The notes: a model not told the origin generated them from the letters alone. 34,057 bases of DNA from Porphyromonadaceae bacterium UBA7332 (GCA_002471225.1 DKPO01000044.1:219295-253351); one strand, 5' to 3'; positions 8,829 through 16,000 are shown, numbered from the stretch's first letter. Translations and numbers: made by a program.

Positions 8829-8836
8829 TACATTTG
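8829..8836 (+). promoter_or_regulatory. -7 box of the second PH-like protein gene
   Basis: TACATTTG matches TAnnTTTG; no clear TTG is seen at the proper -33 distance. The box covers the possible TTG start at 8834, so that codon cannot be the start and ATG 8858 is preferred. Confidence 0.55.
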
Positions 8837-8857
8837 CGAGTCAAATACACAAGGATT

Positions 8858-9298
8858 ATGAAAACCTATTTTGAAAATCAGAAATTCTGGTTGTTAATTA
8901 TTTTGACCCTACCTGTTATCTTGTTTGCTTTTCTGGATTATGGATTGCAATGGGGGATAAGTCCGATGGGTAAAGTTGCTTTTGTCTTTACAGTCTCTCT
9001 GCTTTTTCTTGTTTATCTATTATTGTATAGAATGCAGATTGATGTGATGGATCAAAAAGTAAAAATTTCATTTGGTGTTGGCCTTTTGAGTAAAGAAATT
9101 GATGTTAGTCAAATCAGATCTATACGTATTGTTAAAGGAAAATGGTACTACGGATCGGGAATACATTTATTATCGAATGGTGTTATTTATAACGTAAATG
9201 CGAATGATGCTGTTGAAATAATGCTTAAAAGCGGTTATAGGATACATATAGGAACGTATAATCCTTATGCCTTAAAGAAAGCTATAGAAGAGGCATAA
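8858..9298 (+). CDS. Membrane protein with two TM helices and a PH-like domain (second tandem copy)
   Basis: The protein (146 aa from ATG 8858) is a paralogue of the preceding gene: two hydrophobic helices (about 10-27 and 38-56) and a C-terminal domain with FGVGLLSKEID (71-81), KWYYGSGIHLL (94-104) and IGTYNP (130-135). Matching positions in the first copy read LGFGLISKKID and KWYHGIGIHF, so the two arose by tandem duplication and have diverged strongly. An in-frame TTG at 8834 would extend the protein by eight residues but lies inside the -7 box. The gene ends just before a strong terminator shared with the convergent hydrolase gene. Its function is unknown. Confidence 0.85.
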   Translation: MKTYFENQKFWLLIILTLPVILFAFLDYGLQWGISPMGKVAFVFTVSLLFLVYLLLYRMQIDVMDQKVKISFGVGLLSKEIDVSQIRSIRIVKGKWYYGSGIHLLSNGVIYNVNANDAVEIMLKSGYRIHIGTYNPYALKKAIEEA

Positions 9299-9314
9299 TA
9301 GAGGGTATAGCTGA

Positions 9315-9353
9315 AAAGCGGATAGATTTCATTGTAAATCTATCCGCTTTTTT
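9315..9353 (+). terminator. Rho-independent terminator after the PH-like pair
   Basis: A perfect 15-bp stem (9315-9329 with 9336-9350), a 6-nt loop and a T-run through 9353. The A residues at the left edge also let it act, more weakly, for the convergent minus-strand gene. Confidence 0.9.
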
Positions 9354-9418
9354 ATGTTTGTTATCCGTGTAAATTGCCACAGATATTGAGTTGTCATCTT
9401 AATGGAGCTATCAACTTG

Positions 9419-10219
9419 TTAAAGCTCAAAAATTCCGGTAGGAACATTACGCTTCAAAGATATCAGTTCAAAATCTACTCCGGCGCGAATACCAAAGTCA
9501 GCTAATTTCATCTCTACTGTTTTATAAGCTAACTCAGGATGGTTATTGTCTTTACTGATATGGCAAAGATAGACGGCTTTAAGGTGTAAGTCAAAAATGG
9601 ATGAAACAAATAACGCAGCATCCATATTGCTGAGGTGACCTGTTTCGCAATGTATTCTGTTTTTTAGATGAATCGGGTATTTCCCGTTTTGTAACATCTC
9701 AAAGTCATAATTAGCTTCAATAACTAAATGATTAACCTCGGATAAATGTCTGGTAACAATGTCCGTAATAACACCTACATCAGTTGCTATTCCGAATTTT
9801 ACATCGTTAAATTCAATTTTATAACCGACATTGTCAGATCCGTCATGCGAAACCTCAAATGCTGTAATTTTTAAATCACGGATTTCGAAAGTTACTTCTT
9901 TCGAAATCTCACGGCGGGCAGAGTAGATCTTTTCAGTCATGCTGTAGTTTCGACTCATGCCATCATGTATTCGGCGAGTTGAATATACGGGGATACCATA
10001 TTTTTCGCCAAGAACACCGGCATATTTGATGTGATCGGTATGATCGTGTGTAATAAGAAGTGCAATGATACGCTCAAAAGGTATACCATTGTCTTTCAGA
10101 TACTTCTTAATTGTACGAGGTCCGATACCCGCATCAATTAAAATTCCGTATGTTTCTGTGCCGAGGTAATAGCAGTTGCCACTACTTCCGCTGGATAAGC
10201 TCAAAAACTGTAATCCCAT
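9419..10219 (-). CDS. Metallo-beta-lactamase-fold hydrolase (YycJ/WalJ-like)
   Basis: The protein (266 aa from ATG 10219) has the zinc-binding motif THDHTDH (57-63; H58, H60, D62, H63), a further VSHDGSDNVGY block, ATDVGVIT with the metal-bridging Asp, and a late HLSNMDA His. This layout fits the YycJ/WalJ family of cytoplasmic MBL-fold proteins, which in Firmicutes sit with the WalRK genes and have been linked to cell-wall or DNA-repair phenotypes; no such neighbour is seen here. The exact substrate is unknown, probably a phosphodiester. An upstream in-frame TTG at 10237 overlaps the promoter -7 box and is rejected. The gene is leftward and convergent with the PH-like genes. Confidence 0.88.
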   Translation of the reverse strand: MGLQFLSLSSGSSGNCYYLGTETYGILIDAGIGPRTIKKYLKDNGIPFERIIALLITHDHTDHIKYAGVLGEKYGIPVYSTRRIHDGMSRNYSMTEKIYSARREISKEVTFEIRDLKITAFEVSHDGSDNVGYKIEFNDVKFGIATDVGVITDIVTRHLSEVNHLVIEANYDFEMLQNGKYPIHLKNRIHCETGHLSNMDAALFVSSIFDLHLKAVYLCHISKDNNHPELAYKTVEMKLADFGIRAGVDFELISLKRNVPTGIFEL

Positions 10220-10234
10220 AAAATAAATCTCTAG

Positions 10235-10242
10235 CAAATATA
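10235..10242 (-). promoter_or_regulatory. -7 box of the MBL-fold hydrolase gene
   Basis: On the minus strand the sequence reads TATATTTG, matching TAnnTTTG, 15 nt before ATG 10219. It lies directly after the prs terminator. A -33 element is not clear. Confidence 0.5.
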
Positions 10243-10249
10243 TTAAACT

Positions 10250-10286
10250 AAAACCGCACAGGTCTCAGATTTGAGTGTGCGGCTTT
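10250..10286 (-). terminator. Terminator after prs
   Basis: A 7-bp GC-rich stem (CCGCACA at 10254-10260 with TGTGCGG at 10276-10282) holds a smaller inner hairpin (CTCA/TGAG on the minus strand). On the minus strand it is followed by TTTT. It lies 18 nt past the prs stop codon. Confidence 0.75.
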
Positions 10287-10303
10287 AGCTAAATATCTTA
10301 TAA

Positions 10304-11242
10304 TCAAATGATAAATTGCGAGCTGATAGATTCGTTGTCAATCACACGTTTGATTGTTTCAGCGAATAGATCTGCAATAGAAAGAATTCTTACTTTATCA
10401 CATCCTTTTGTGTAAGGAATAGAGTCAGTGAAAATCATTTCTGTTAAATCTGAGTTAGTAACGCGTTCTGTAGCAGGGCCTGACATTACAGCATGAGAAG
10501 CTATAGCGCGTACAGAAAGTGCACCGGCTTCCATCATAATATCAGCAGCTTTTGTGATAGTACCGGCTGTATCTACCATATCATCCATAAGGATAACATT
10601 CTTGCCTTTAACGTCACCAATGATACTCATTGTTTCAATTACGTTTGCCTGAGCTCTTGACTTGTGACAAAGAACTAAAGGTACACCAAAGAATTTAGCA
10701 TAAGAGTTTGCTCTTTTAGAACCACCTACGTCAGGTGATGCAATAACTAAGTTCTCAAGTTGTAATGACTGTACGAAAGGTACAAATACAGAAGATGCAT
10801 ACAAATGATCAACAGGCACATCGAAGAAACCTTGAATTTGATCCGCATGTAAGTCCATTGTAATCAAACGATCAATACCGGCAACGCTTAATAAGTCAGC
10901 GATAAGTTTTGCACCGATAGAAACGCGCGGTTTGTCTTTACGATCCTGGCGTGCCCATCCGAAATAAGGAATAACGGCAATGATAGATTTAGCCGAAGCT
11001 CTTTTTGCTGCGTCAATCATTAACAACAGCTCCATCAAATTGTCAGAATTTGGGAAAGTAGATTGTACAAGGAATACGTGCTCACCACGGATAGATTCTT
11101 CAAAAGAAACAGCAAACTCGCCATCAGCGAAGTGAGTTACGATCATGTTTCCTAACTGACATCCTAAGCTTGCACAGATTTTCTCTGCCAAGTATCGAGA
11201 ATTTGTTCCCGAGAAGACTTTAAAAGAAGGATTTTGTCCCAT
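10304..11242 (-). CDS. prs: Ribose-phosphate pyrophosphokinase
   Basis: The protein (312 aa) makes PRPP from ribose 5-phosphate and ATP in the cytoplasm, feeding purine, pyrimidine, histidine, tryptophan and NAD synthesis. Conserved blocks are FSGTNSRYLAEKI (10-22), FADGEFAVSFEESIRG (38-53), PYFGWARQDRKDKPR (92-106, ATP region), DLHADQIQGFF (130-140, cation-binding) and the PRPP loop DDMVDTAGT (220-228). Length matches class I PRPP synthetases. It has its own promoter upstream and a terminator downstream, so it is monocistronic. It is divergent from mutY. Confidence 0.98.
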   Translation of the reverse strand: MGQNPSFKVFSGTNSRYLAEKICASLGCQLGNMIVTHFADGEFAVSFEESIRGEHVFLVQSTFPNSDNLMELLLMIDAAKRASAKSIIAVIPYFGWARQDRKDKPRVSIGAKLIADLLSVAGIDRLITMDLHADQIQGFFDVPVDHLYASSVFVPFVQSLQLENLVIASPDVGGSKRANSYAKFFGVPLVLCHKSRAQANVIETMSIIGDVKGKNVILMDDMVDTAGTITKAADIMMEAGALSVRAIASHAVMSGPATERVTNSDLTEMIFTDSIPYTKGCDKVRILSIADLFAETIKRVIDNESISSQFII

Positions 11243-11281
11243 TGCGGTTTTAGGTAATAATATTGGTTTCTAAATTTTCGG

Positions 11282-11313
11282 CAAAAGTACGAAAAACTCC
11301 TATGTTTTGCCAA
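11282..11313 (-). promoter_or_regulatory. Promoter of prs
   Basis: On the minus strand TTG (11313-11311), a 21-nt spacer and TACTTTTG (11289-11282) fit the Bacteroidota consensus. Transcription would start near 11278, giving a leader of about 36 nt. Confidence 0.65.
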
Positions 11314-11415
11314 GCTTTTAGGAAAGTTTGATGTAATATTTTATGGATTAGTGATTCTTTTGAGAGTTTATTGTTTTCAAACAGTGTGTTGATGAGGTCT
11401 TTCGAATTATTTAAT

Positions 11416-11423
11416 TAAATTTG
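11416..11423 (+). promoter_or_regulatory. -7 box of mutY
   Basis: TAAATTTG matches TAnnTTTG, 24 nt before the ATG at 11447. The nearest TTG upstream (11389-11391) is 24 nt away, longer than usual, so the -33 element is uncertain. Confidence 0.5.
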
Positions 11424-11446
11424 CATCCCAATTTTTTAGTATATAA

Positions 11447-12469
11447 ATGACAGATCTTATAATTGATTGGTATTTAGCTAATAAGCGTGATTTACCATGG
11501 CGTGATACCACAAATCCTTACTATATATGGCTTTCTGAAATTATCCTTCAGCAAACGCGTGTTGTTCAGGGGTTGGATTATTATCTCCGATTCGTGTCAA
11601 AATATCCTACAATTGTAGATCTGGCTAATGCAGAGGAAGACGAGGTTTTGCGTTTATGGCAAGGTCTGGGATATTATAGCCGGGCGCGGAATATTCATGC
11701 TACGGCTAAGTTTGTCAGGGATAACTATGAAGGCATTTTTCCATCTACTTATGAAGAAGTGTTGGCTTTAAAGGGTATTGGCCCTTATACGGCTGCAGCG
11801 ATTTGTTCGTTTGCATATCGTTTGCCTTATCCTGCTGTGGATGGTAATGTGTTTCGTGTTATTTCTCGCCTGTTTGCTGTTGAAGAACCTATCGATACAA
11901 GTTCGGGAAAGAAAATATTTACAGCATATGCTGAGGAGATGATGGATGTAAAACACCCGGATTTATTTAATCAGGCAATGATGGAGTTTGGAGCAATGCA
12001 ATGTACGCCTCAGAGTCCGGCTTGTCAGGTATGCCCTCTATTAGATAAATGTCGGGCTTATGAACTGAATCTCGTTAAGTTGTTGCCGATAAAAAGTAAT
12101 AAGACGAAGGTCAGACCTCGCTATCTCCATTTCTTTGATTTTGGAGACAAGGAGTATGTATATCTTCAAAAACGAGGTGTAACGGATATATGGAGAGGTT
12201 TGTATCAGTTGCCATTGATAGAAAGCGAAAACGAAGAACTATCTCTTGATAAATTTAAGAATACATTTTCTATTGATGAAGATATAATTAATATATCAAA
12301 TGTTGCGAATTACAAGCATGTGCTTTCACATCAGACACTTCACTGTTCGTTTTATAAAGTTGATTCGCTGCCTGCTGCTGATTTATCAGAATTTACGCGT
12401 ATTCTGCTATCAGAGCTTGATGAATATCCATTACCGCGGGTCATGGAAAAGTATTTTGAGAAGCGATAA
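11447..12469 (+). CDS. mutY: A/G-specific adenine DNA glycosylase
   Basis: The protein (340 aa) removes adenine mispaired with 8-oxoguanine in base-excision repair. It has the catalytic SEIILQQTRV block (30-39, E31), the helix-hairpin-helix LKGIGPYTAAAI (108-119), the VDGNV loop with catalytic Asp132, and a 4Fe-4S cluster signature of Cys186, Cys193, Cys196 and Cys202 (C-x6-C-x2-C-x5-C). The C-terminal third (about 220-340) is the NUDIX-like 8-oxoG recognition domain. Length is typical. Its stop codon lies at the base of the long hairpin at 12469-12565, which probably ends transcription. Confidence 0.97.
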   Translation: MTDLIIDWYLANKRDLPWRDTTNPYYIWLSEIILQQTRVVQGLDYYLRFVSKYPTIVDLANAEEDEVLRLWQGLGYYSRARNIHATAKFVRDNYEGIFPSTYEEVLALKGIGPYTAAAICSFAYRLPYPAVDGNVFRVISRLFAVEEPIDTSSGKKIFTAYAEEMMDVKHPDLFNQAMMEFGAMQCTPQSPACQVCPLLDKCRAYELNLVKLLPIKSNKTKVRPRYLHFFDFGDKEYVYLQKRGVTDIWRGLYQLPLIESENEELSLDKFKNTFSIDEDIINISNVANYKHVLSHQTLHCSFYKVDSLPAADLSEFTRILLSELDEYPLPRVMEKYFEKR

Positions 12470-12565
12470 ACTCAAAAAATAAAAGAGGCTCCCTTTATGA
12501 TGTTCCCCCAAAAAAATTGGACGGTTTAACATTATTAAGAGACCCTCTTTTATTTTTTTTGAGTT
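12469..12565. terminator. Long imperfect hairpin, bidirectional terminator between mutY and plsC
   Basis: The left arm (12469-12504) and right arm (12528-12565) are inverted copies over about 36 nt. The outer part (AACTC, an A-run, TAAAAGAGG) matches except for two extra A residues, while the inner part is diverged. The T/A-rich outer arms give a T-run on either strand, so it can stop both the rightward mutY and the leftward plsC transcripts. The centre (12505-12527) contains CCCCCAAAAAAATTGGACGG, which resembles the ends of IS3-family (IS150-type) elements. Confidence 0.65.
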
Positions 12566-12570
12566 ATTGT

Positions 12571-13302
12571 TTATCTGCGATCTTCCGGCAACGCACTCTG
12601 AATAATTTCTTTTGTTTTAGCCATAAGTGCCGGCAGGTCATCCTGTATAAGTCCTTTTGTTGGTATTGGTTCGTGTATCGTTAATTTGAGATGACTAGGG
12701 TGTAAATCATATGTACCTCTTTTCATAGCCTCAAACGAGCCCTCTATAGTTATAGGCACGATTGGTAGTCCTAAGTCATAGGCCATTTGGAACCCCCCTC
12801 TTTTAAATCTGCCCATTTTTCCTGTAAGTGTACGTGCTCCTTCAGGAAATATAGTAATGGACATATTGTGATTCAAACTGTTTATAGCCTTTTCCATTGT
12901 TTCAAAGATTGATTTAGGATTACGGTCGTCTAATAATATATGTCCCGCAATTTTACAAGCTTTCCCGACAATAGGAATTGTACCTAACTCGCTTTTCATA
13001 ATCCATTTGAAGTTATGATCCAGATAGCCATAAATTAAAAAGATGTCAAATGCGCCTTGGTGGTTTGCTACAAATACATAGGATTGTTTTGGATCTATTT
13101 TTCCTATTCGTGTTACGCTAACTCGCTGGCAAGCAAGAAAACAAGAGATCCTGGCCCAGATTTTAGGAGGGTAATATCCCCAGATACGATTGCCGAAAAG
13201 GAGACATCCTATCATTGTGATAATGGATGTAATAATTGTGATTACTAAAAAAATCGGGAATATAACTACCCATTGTAAAATTTTAAAAAGTATTTTCAAC
13301 AT
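12571..13302 (-). CDS. plsC: 1-acyl-sn-glycerol-3-phosphate acyltransferase
   Basis: The protein (243 aa) would acylate lysophosphatidic acid to phosphatidic acid at the cytoplasmic membrane, a core step of phospholipid synthesis. An N-terminal hydrophobic stretch (about 8-36) anchors it. The acyltransferase motifs are NHQGAFD (80-86; H81, D86), a middle block around HILLDD (121-126), FPEGARTLTGKMGRFKRGG (152-170) and IVPITIEG (181-188). Length is ordinary for PlsC. It is convergent with mutY and divergent from the RRM gene. A related lysophospholipid or ornithine-lipid acyltransferase cannot be excluded. Confidence 0.93.
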   Translation of the reverse strand: MLKILFKILQWVVIFPIFLVITIITSIITMIGCLLFGNRIWGYYPPKIWARISCFLACQRVSVTRIGKIDPKQSYVFVANHQGAFDIFLIYGYLDHNFKWIMKSELGTIPIVGKACKIAGHILLDDRNPKSIFETMEKAINSLNHNMSITIFPEGARTLTGKMGRFKRGGFQMAYDLGLPIVPITIEGSFEAMKRGTYDLHPSHLKLTIHEPIPTKGLIQDDLPALMAKTKEIIQSALPEDRR

Positions 13303-13352
13303 CTGAAATAGTGGTTAGATTTGCTCAATATATTTATAGTATAACATAAGAA

Positions 13353-13360
13353 CAAATATA
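13353..13360 (-). promoter_or_regulatory. -7 box of plsC
   Basis: The minus strand reads TATATTTG (13360-13353), matching TAnnTTTG, about 50 nt upstream of the plsC ATG. No -33 element at the proper distance was seen. Confidence 0.4.
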
Positions 13361-13578
13361 TTAAGAAATAGATTTCAAAAAAATAAAATCATAGAAATTG
13401 ATCAAAAACTTGTTATATTAGAAAAATATATTTTTCTTTGCTCGTGATCCGAATGGCAATCATTGTTATTATTAATTGTATCAGATTCTATTGATAAATT
13501 GTATCTTATCCGTTTCTAGTACTGTGATATCTTTTCGAATCCTTTTTAACTATATTATTTGTATTAATTTTTTTTTCT

Positions 13579-13824
13579 ATGAACATTTACATTGGTAACT
13601 TGAATTACAAAATTCAAGAGTCAGATTTGAAATCTGCTTTAGAAGAATACGGAGTAGTAGAATCTGTAAAAATAGTAATGGACCGTGAAACAGGTAGATC
13701 AAGAGGATTTGCTTTTGTTGAAATGCCAAATGACGAAGAAGCAAAAGCTGTTATCGAACAATTGAATGGTGCAGATTTCGGTGGTCGCGTAATGGTGATC
13801 AAAGAAGCAAGACCACGCATGTAA
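13579..13824 (+). CDS. Single-RRM RNA-binding protein
   Basis: The protein (81 aa) is a stand-alone RNA recognition motif: RNP2 is IYIGNL (3-8) and RNP1 is RGFAFVEM (42-49), with aromatic residues Tyr4, Phe44 and Phe46 in the RNA-contact positions. Such small RRM proteins are common and abundant in Bacteroidota and cyanobacteria, where they act as global RNA-binding factors. It ends a few residues after the domain (EARPRM) without the usual glycine-rich tail. The leader is AT-rich and unusually long, with no exact promoter match close to the ATG. A terminator follows, so the gene is probably monocistronic. Confidence 0.95.
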   Translation: MNIYIGNLNYKIQESDLKSALEEYGVVESVKIVMDRETGRSRGFAFVEMPNDEEAKAVIEQLNGADFGGRVMVIKEARPRM

Positions 13825-13865
13825 TCAGATTGATTATCAGGGTTATTCCTATAAAGATAAATGAG

Positions 13866-13898
13866 GGGAGGGTTATTGGATTAACTCTTCCTTTTTTT
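13866..13898 (+). terminator. Terminator of the RRM gene
   Basis: A 10-bp stem with two G-U pairs (13866-13875 with 13882-13891), a 6-nt loop and seven T residues (13892-13898). Confidence 0.8.
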
Positions 13899-13940
13899 AT
13901 TTGTATATCGGCTGTATAAGTTTGAATATCGTTGAAAAAA

Positions 13941-13948
13941 CAAAGGTA
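13941..13948 (-). promoter_or_regulatory. -7-like box pointing toward the 3' end of the RRM gene
   Basis: The minus strand reads TACCTTTG, the most common form of the Bacteroidota -7 box. No -33 TTG is found at 19-21 nt. If active it would make an RNA antisense to the 3' end of the RRM gene. A similar sequence (TGCCTTTG) recurs about 44 nt upstream. Confidence 0.3.
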
Positions 13949-13991
13949 TATCGAAGCATTTATATGCGTTTGTATTTGTAGAAACAAAGGC

Positions 13992-14009
13992 ATTTCGTTG
14001 TAACGAAAT
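13992..14009. promoter_or_regulatory. 18-bp dyad, operator-like
   Basis: ATTTCGTT and AACGAAAT are perfect inverted 8-bp arms around a 2-bp centre. The short centre makes it a poor RNA hairpin and more like a binding site for a dimeric protein. No promoter next to it is certain. Confidence 0.35.
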
Positions 14010-14072
14010 ACGTATCAAAAAAAAAGTGGAATGCGTTGATTATTTGAATTCGAAGAGAGATAGAAAAAAATA

Positions 14073-14136
14073 AAACATGTATGGTACGTATCAGTTATTG
14101 CGCATCACTACGTAATAACTCAAACCATACATGTTT
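14073..14136 (-). terminator. Strong two-part hairpin downstream of the AraC-type gene (element A)
   Basis: A 13-bp perfect outer stem (14073-14085 with 14124-14136), an inner 7-bp stem (14093-14099 with 14114-14120) and a 14-nt loop. On the minus strand it is followed by a T-rich tract (the A-run at 14064-14075), so it can end leftward transcription from the AraC-type gene. Its loop and right arm share sequence with element B. Confidence 0.6.
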
Positions 14137-14162
14137 CTCTATTTATTCAGGAAAATTAAAAA

Positions 14163-14225
14163 CTTGAAGCAGGCTCAGTGTCTATCCTTCATATCACTAC
14201 GTAAGATACTCACACCATACTTCAA
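14163..14225 (-). repeat. Second related hairpin (element B)
   Basis: A weaker hairpin closed by TTGAAG/CTTCAA (about 14164-14169 with 14220-14225). It shares ATCACTACGTAA (14193-14204, as at 14104-14115 in element A), then ACTCA and ACCATAC in the same order. The copies are offset by 89 nt. On the minus strand it too is followed by T residues. It may be a duplicated terminator or a small structured RNA. Confidence 0.5.
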
Positions 14226-14226
14226 C

Positions 14227-14252
14227 ACTTACATTACTTACATTACTTACAT
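14227..14252. repeat. 9-bp tandem repeat (ACTTACATT, almost three copies)
   Basis: ACTTACATT is repeated twice and followed by a partial third copy, 26 bp in all, 26 nt beyond the AraC-type stop codon. It is a small slippage-prone repeat with no evident function. Confidence 0.6.
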
Positions 14253-14277
14253 ATTTATTTCTATATTTAGAATCGAT

Positions 14278-15117
14278 TTATAAACCTTCATTAAAGTTTT
14301 TGCTTTGAAATTGTTTAATCAGCTCAGTAGGAGTCTGACCATAATGTCGTTTGCAAAAACGAGTAAAGTCGGTTGCTGACGAAAAATTAAACTCGTACAT
14401 CAGGTCTTTGGCTAAGATGTTGGAATTTGAGATTTTTCGAATTATATCTTTAGCTAATTGTTGACTGAGCCATTTAGCAGGAGATATTCCAAACTCATCG
14501 TTGAATTGTTTGCTAAAAGTATATTTGTTCATGTTTAGCTTACCGGAAAGTTCTCCGACAGAGCGAATACCTTTATAGTGCGCATAAACATTTCGCTGAA
14601 AAGCTGATACCTTTAAGCATCCAAATATGTTTTGGAGCTCATTTGGTTCATAGCTAAAACAAATTAATAGCAATAATTCAGTTAGTTTGTGAGGATAAAC
14701 AGAGGAGTGAATTCCTTTATGCTCCAGATATTCATATATGCCTTTTAGAAATATTCTCAGTGTGTTTTTAATAGATATGGGCTTACTAATGAATAATTCC
14801 CGGGGTTCAATGAGTTTTAATCTGTTTGTTATCTGGGGATTGCTTATTAAGTAAGTGATATCAAATGAAACTACTAAAACGAAACTATCCCTTATAAAAT
14901 TAATCTCAACGTCAACTCCGGTAGGAATTACAATGAATTCTTCGGGTCTAACCGTATTTATTTTTTTATTGTCTCTTATACGGATTTCGCCGTGCGAAAC
15001 AAATAATAATAAGTTAAACGTATCACTCTTATGTTCTAACTTCTCTCCGCAAGTAAACATCTTTACGTGAAAGATATTGTTCTTATCCTTATTGGAAAAA
15101 CAATTATTTAGAATCAT
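14278..15117 (-). CDS. AraC-family transcriptional regulator
   Basis: The protein (279 aa) has an N-terminal cupin-like sensor region (about 15-110; EEFIVIPTGVDVEI at 59-72) and a C-terminal AraC double helix-turn-helix. The first HTH is at 186-207 (SVGELSGKLNMNKYTFSKQF) and the second at 235-257, with the family signature ending FCKRHYGQTPTELIKQF (254-270). It probably binds a small ligand and controls a promoter nearby or elsewhere; no target gene is adjacent, since the neighbours are an RNA-binding protein and ruvA. No exact TAnnTTTG is found upstream; TTACTTTG (15175-15168, minus) is one mismatch away. Two related hairpins follow its stop codon. Confidence 0.92.
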   Translation of the reverse strand: MILNNCFSNKDKNNIFHVKMFTCGEKLEHKSDTFNLLLFVSHGEIRIRDNKKINTVRPEEFIVIPTGVDVEINFIRDSFVLVVSFDITYLISNPQITNRLKLIEPRELFISKPISIKNTLRIFLKGIYEYLEHKGIHSSVYPHKLTELLLLICFSYEPNELQNIFGCLKVSAFQRNVYAHYKGIRSVGELSGKLNMNKYTFSKQFNDEFGISPAKWLSQQLAKDIIRKISNSNILAKDLMYEFNFSSATDFTRFCKRHYGQTPTELIKQFQSKNFNEGL

Positions 15118-15337
15118 GCAAAAGTTCTCACTATAATGTTCAATTATTATATGTTTTATTTTCTATGCAAAGTAAGTAATTTTTTTTTCAAGCTAAGTTT
15201 ACAATTTGAAATAAAATCTTTACATATTGAGAAATCCTGTGAATGATTCAATATTTTAGTTTTTAAAAACAATAAAGGCGCTACTTTTGTTCTCGTTACA
15301 ACCTTTAAAAATACAGCAAAGATGAATATTTTTGTTG

Positions 15338-15345
15338 TATCTTTG
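15338..15345 (+). promoter_or_regulatory. -7 box of ruvA (and probably sprA)
   Basis: TATCTTTG matches TAnnTTTG, 40 nt upstream of the ruvA ATG. There is no clear TTG at the -33 distance. With 33 nt between ruvA and sprA, both are probably transcribed from here. Confidence 0.5.
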
Positions 15346-15385
15346 ACGGTGTAAAGATAGTAGTTTTTTTAGAAAATAAAATAAT

Positions 15386-15967
15386 ATGATAGAATATATT
15401 AAAGGTATTTTGGATGAATTGACACCTGCTTATGCTGTTATCGATTGTAATGGTATTGGTTATCAGTTAAATATTTCTTTGAATACTTATTCAATTGTTC
15501 AAGGGAAAAAAGAAATAAAGCTTTATGTACATGAAGTAATAAGGGAAGATGCTCATATATTATATGGTTTTTCAGACAAAAAGGAGCGTGAAATGTTTCT
15601 TTTGCTGATCAGCGTATCAGGTGTCGGAGCTTCTATCGGGCGTATGATTCTTTCGTCCATGACTGTCGAAGAAATTGCCGGAGCGATTGCTTCAGGAAAT
15701 AGTGGAGCTTTGAAAAAAGTGAAAGGAGTTGGACAAAAAACAGCAGAAAGAATCTGTGTTGATCTGAAAGATAAAATAAAAACAGAAGAATCTTCGTTAT
15801 TAGTTGAAATCTCGGTAACCTCGAGAGCAAAAGATGAAGCTTTGGCTGCTTTGGTTATGTTGGGATTTGTAAAAGCACAATCAGAAAAAGCCTTAGATAA
15901 ATTATTGAAAGATTCACCAAATGCTTCAGTCGAAGATTTAATTAAAGCCGCTCTGAAAATGCTTTAA
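15386..15967 (+). CDS. ruvA: Holliday junction branch migration protein RuvA
   Basis: The protein (193 aa) is the DNA-binding subunit that holds the Holliday junction for the RuvB motor. The N-terminal OB domain (1-62) begins MIEYIKGILDE; two helix-hairpin-helix motifs lie at about 73-92 (SVSGVGASIGRMIL) and 108-128 (LKKVKGVGQKTAERI); the C-terminal domain III (about 146-193) binds RuvB. Length is typical. It is followed after 33 nt by sprA, an arrangement recalled from other Bacteroidota such as Porphyromonas. Confidence 0.98.
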   Translation: MIEYIKGILDELTPAYAVIDCNGIGYQLNISLNTYSIVQGKKEIKLYVHEVIREDAHILYGFSDKKEREMFLLLISVSGVGASIGRMILSSMTVEEIAGAIASGNSGALKKVKGVGQKTAERICVDLKDKIKTEESSLLVEISVTSRAKDEALAALVMLGFVKAQSEKALDKLLKDSPNASVEDLIKAALKML

Positions 15968-16000
15968 ACTATAGGTTAATCCTAAATAAAAAGTTTTTTC

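Larger units (their letters stand above)
13825..14277. other. Gene-poor interval between the RRM gene and the AraC-type gene
   Basis: This 453-nt stretch has no convincing gene. It holds the RRM terminator (13866-13898), a minus-strand -7 box (13941-13948), a dyad (13992-14009), two related hairpins (14073-14136 and 14163-14225) and a 9-bp tandem repeat (14227-14252). Confidence 0.7.

Noticed and set aside
14076..14115. Short peptide frame across hairpin A (ATG at 14077, stop at 14113-14115)
   Set aside because: The second hairpin keeps the loop sequence but not an equivalent start or frame, so conservation is at the RNA or DNA level rather than in a peptide.
14073..14252. CRISPR array or type III toxin-antitoxin repeat array
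   Set aside because: There are only two diverged hairpin copies and one tiny tandem repeat, with no regular spacers and no cas or toxin gene nearby.
15259..15270. Perfect 12-bp palindrome GTTTTTAAAAAC upstream of ruvA
   Set aside because: It is AT-only apart from its ends, expected by chance in this AT-rich DNA, and has no second copy nearby.
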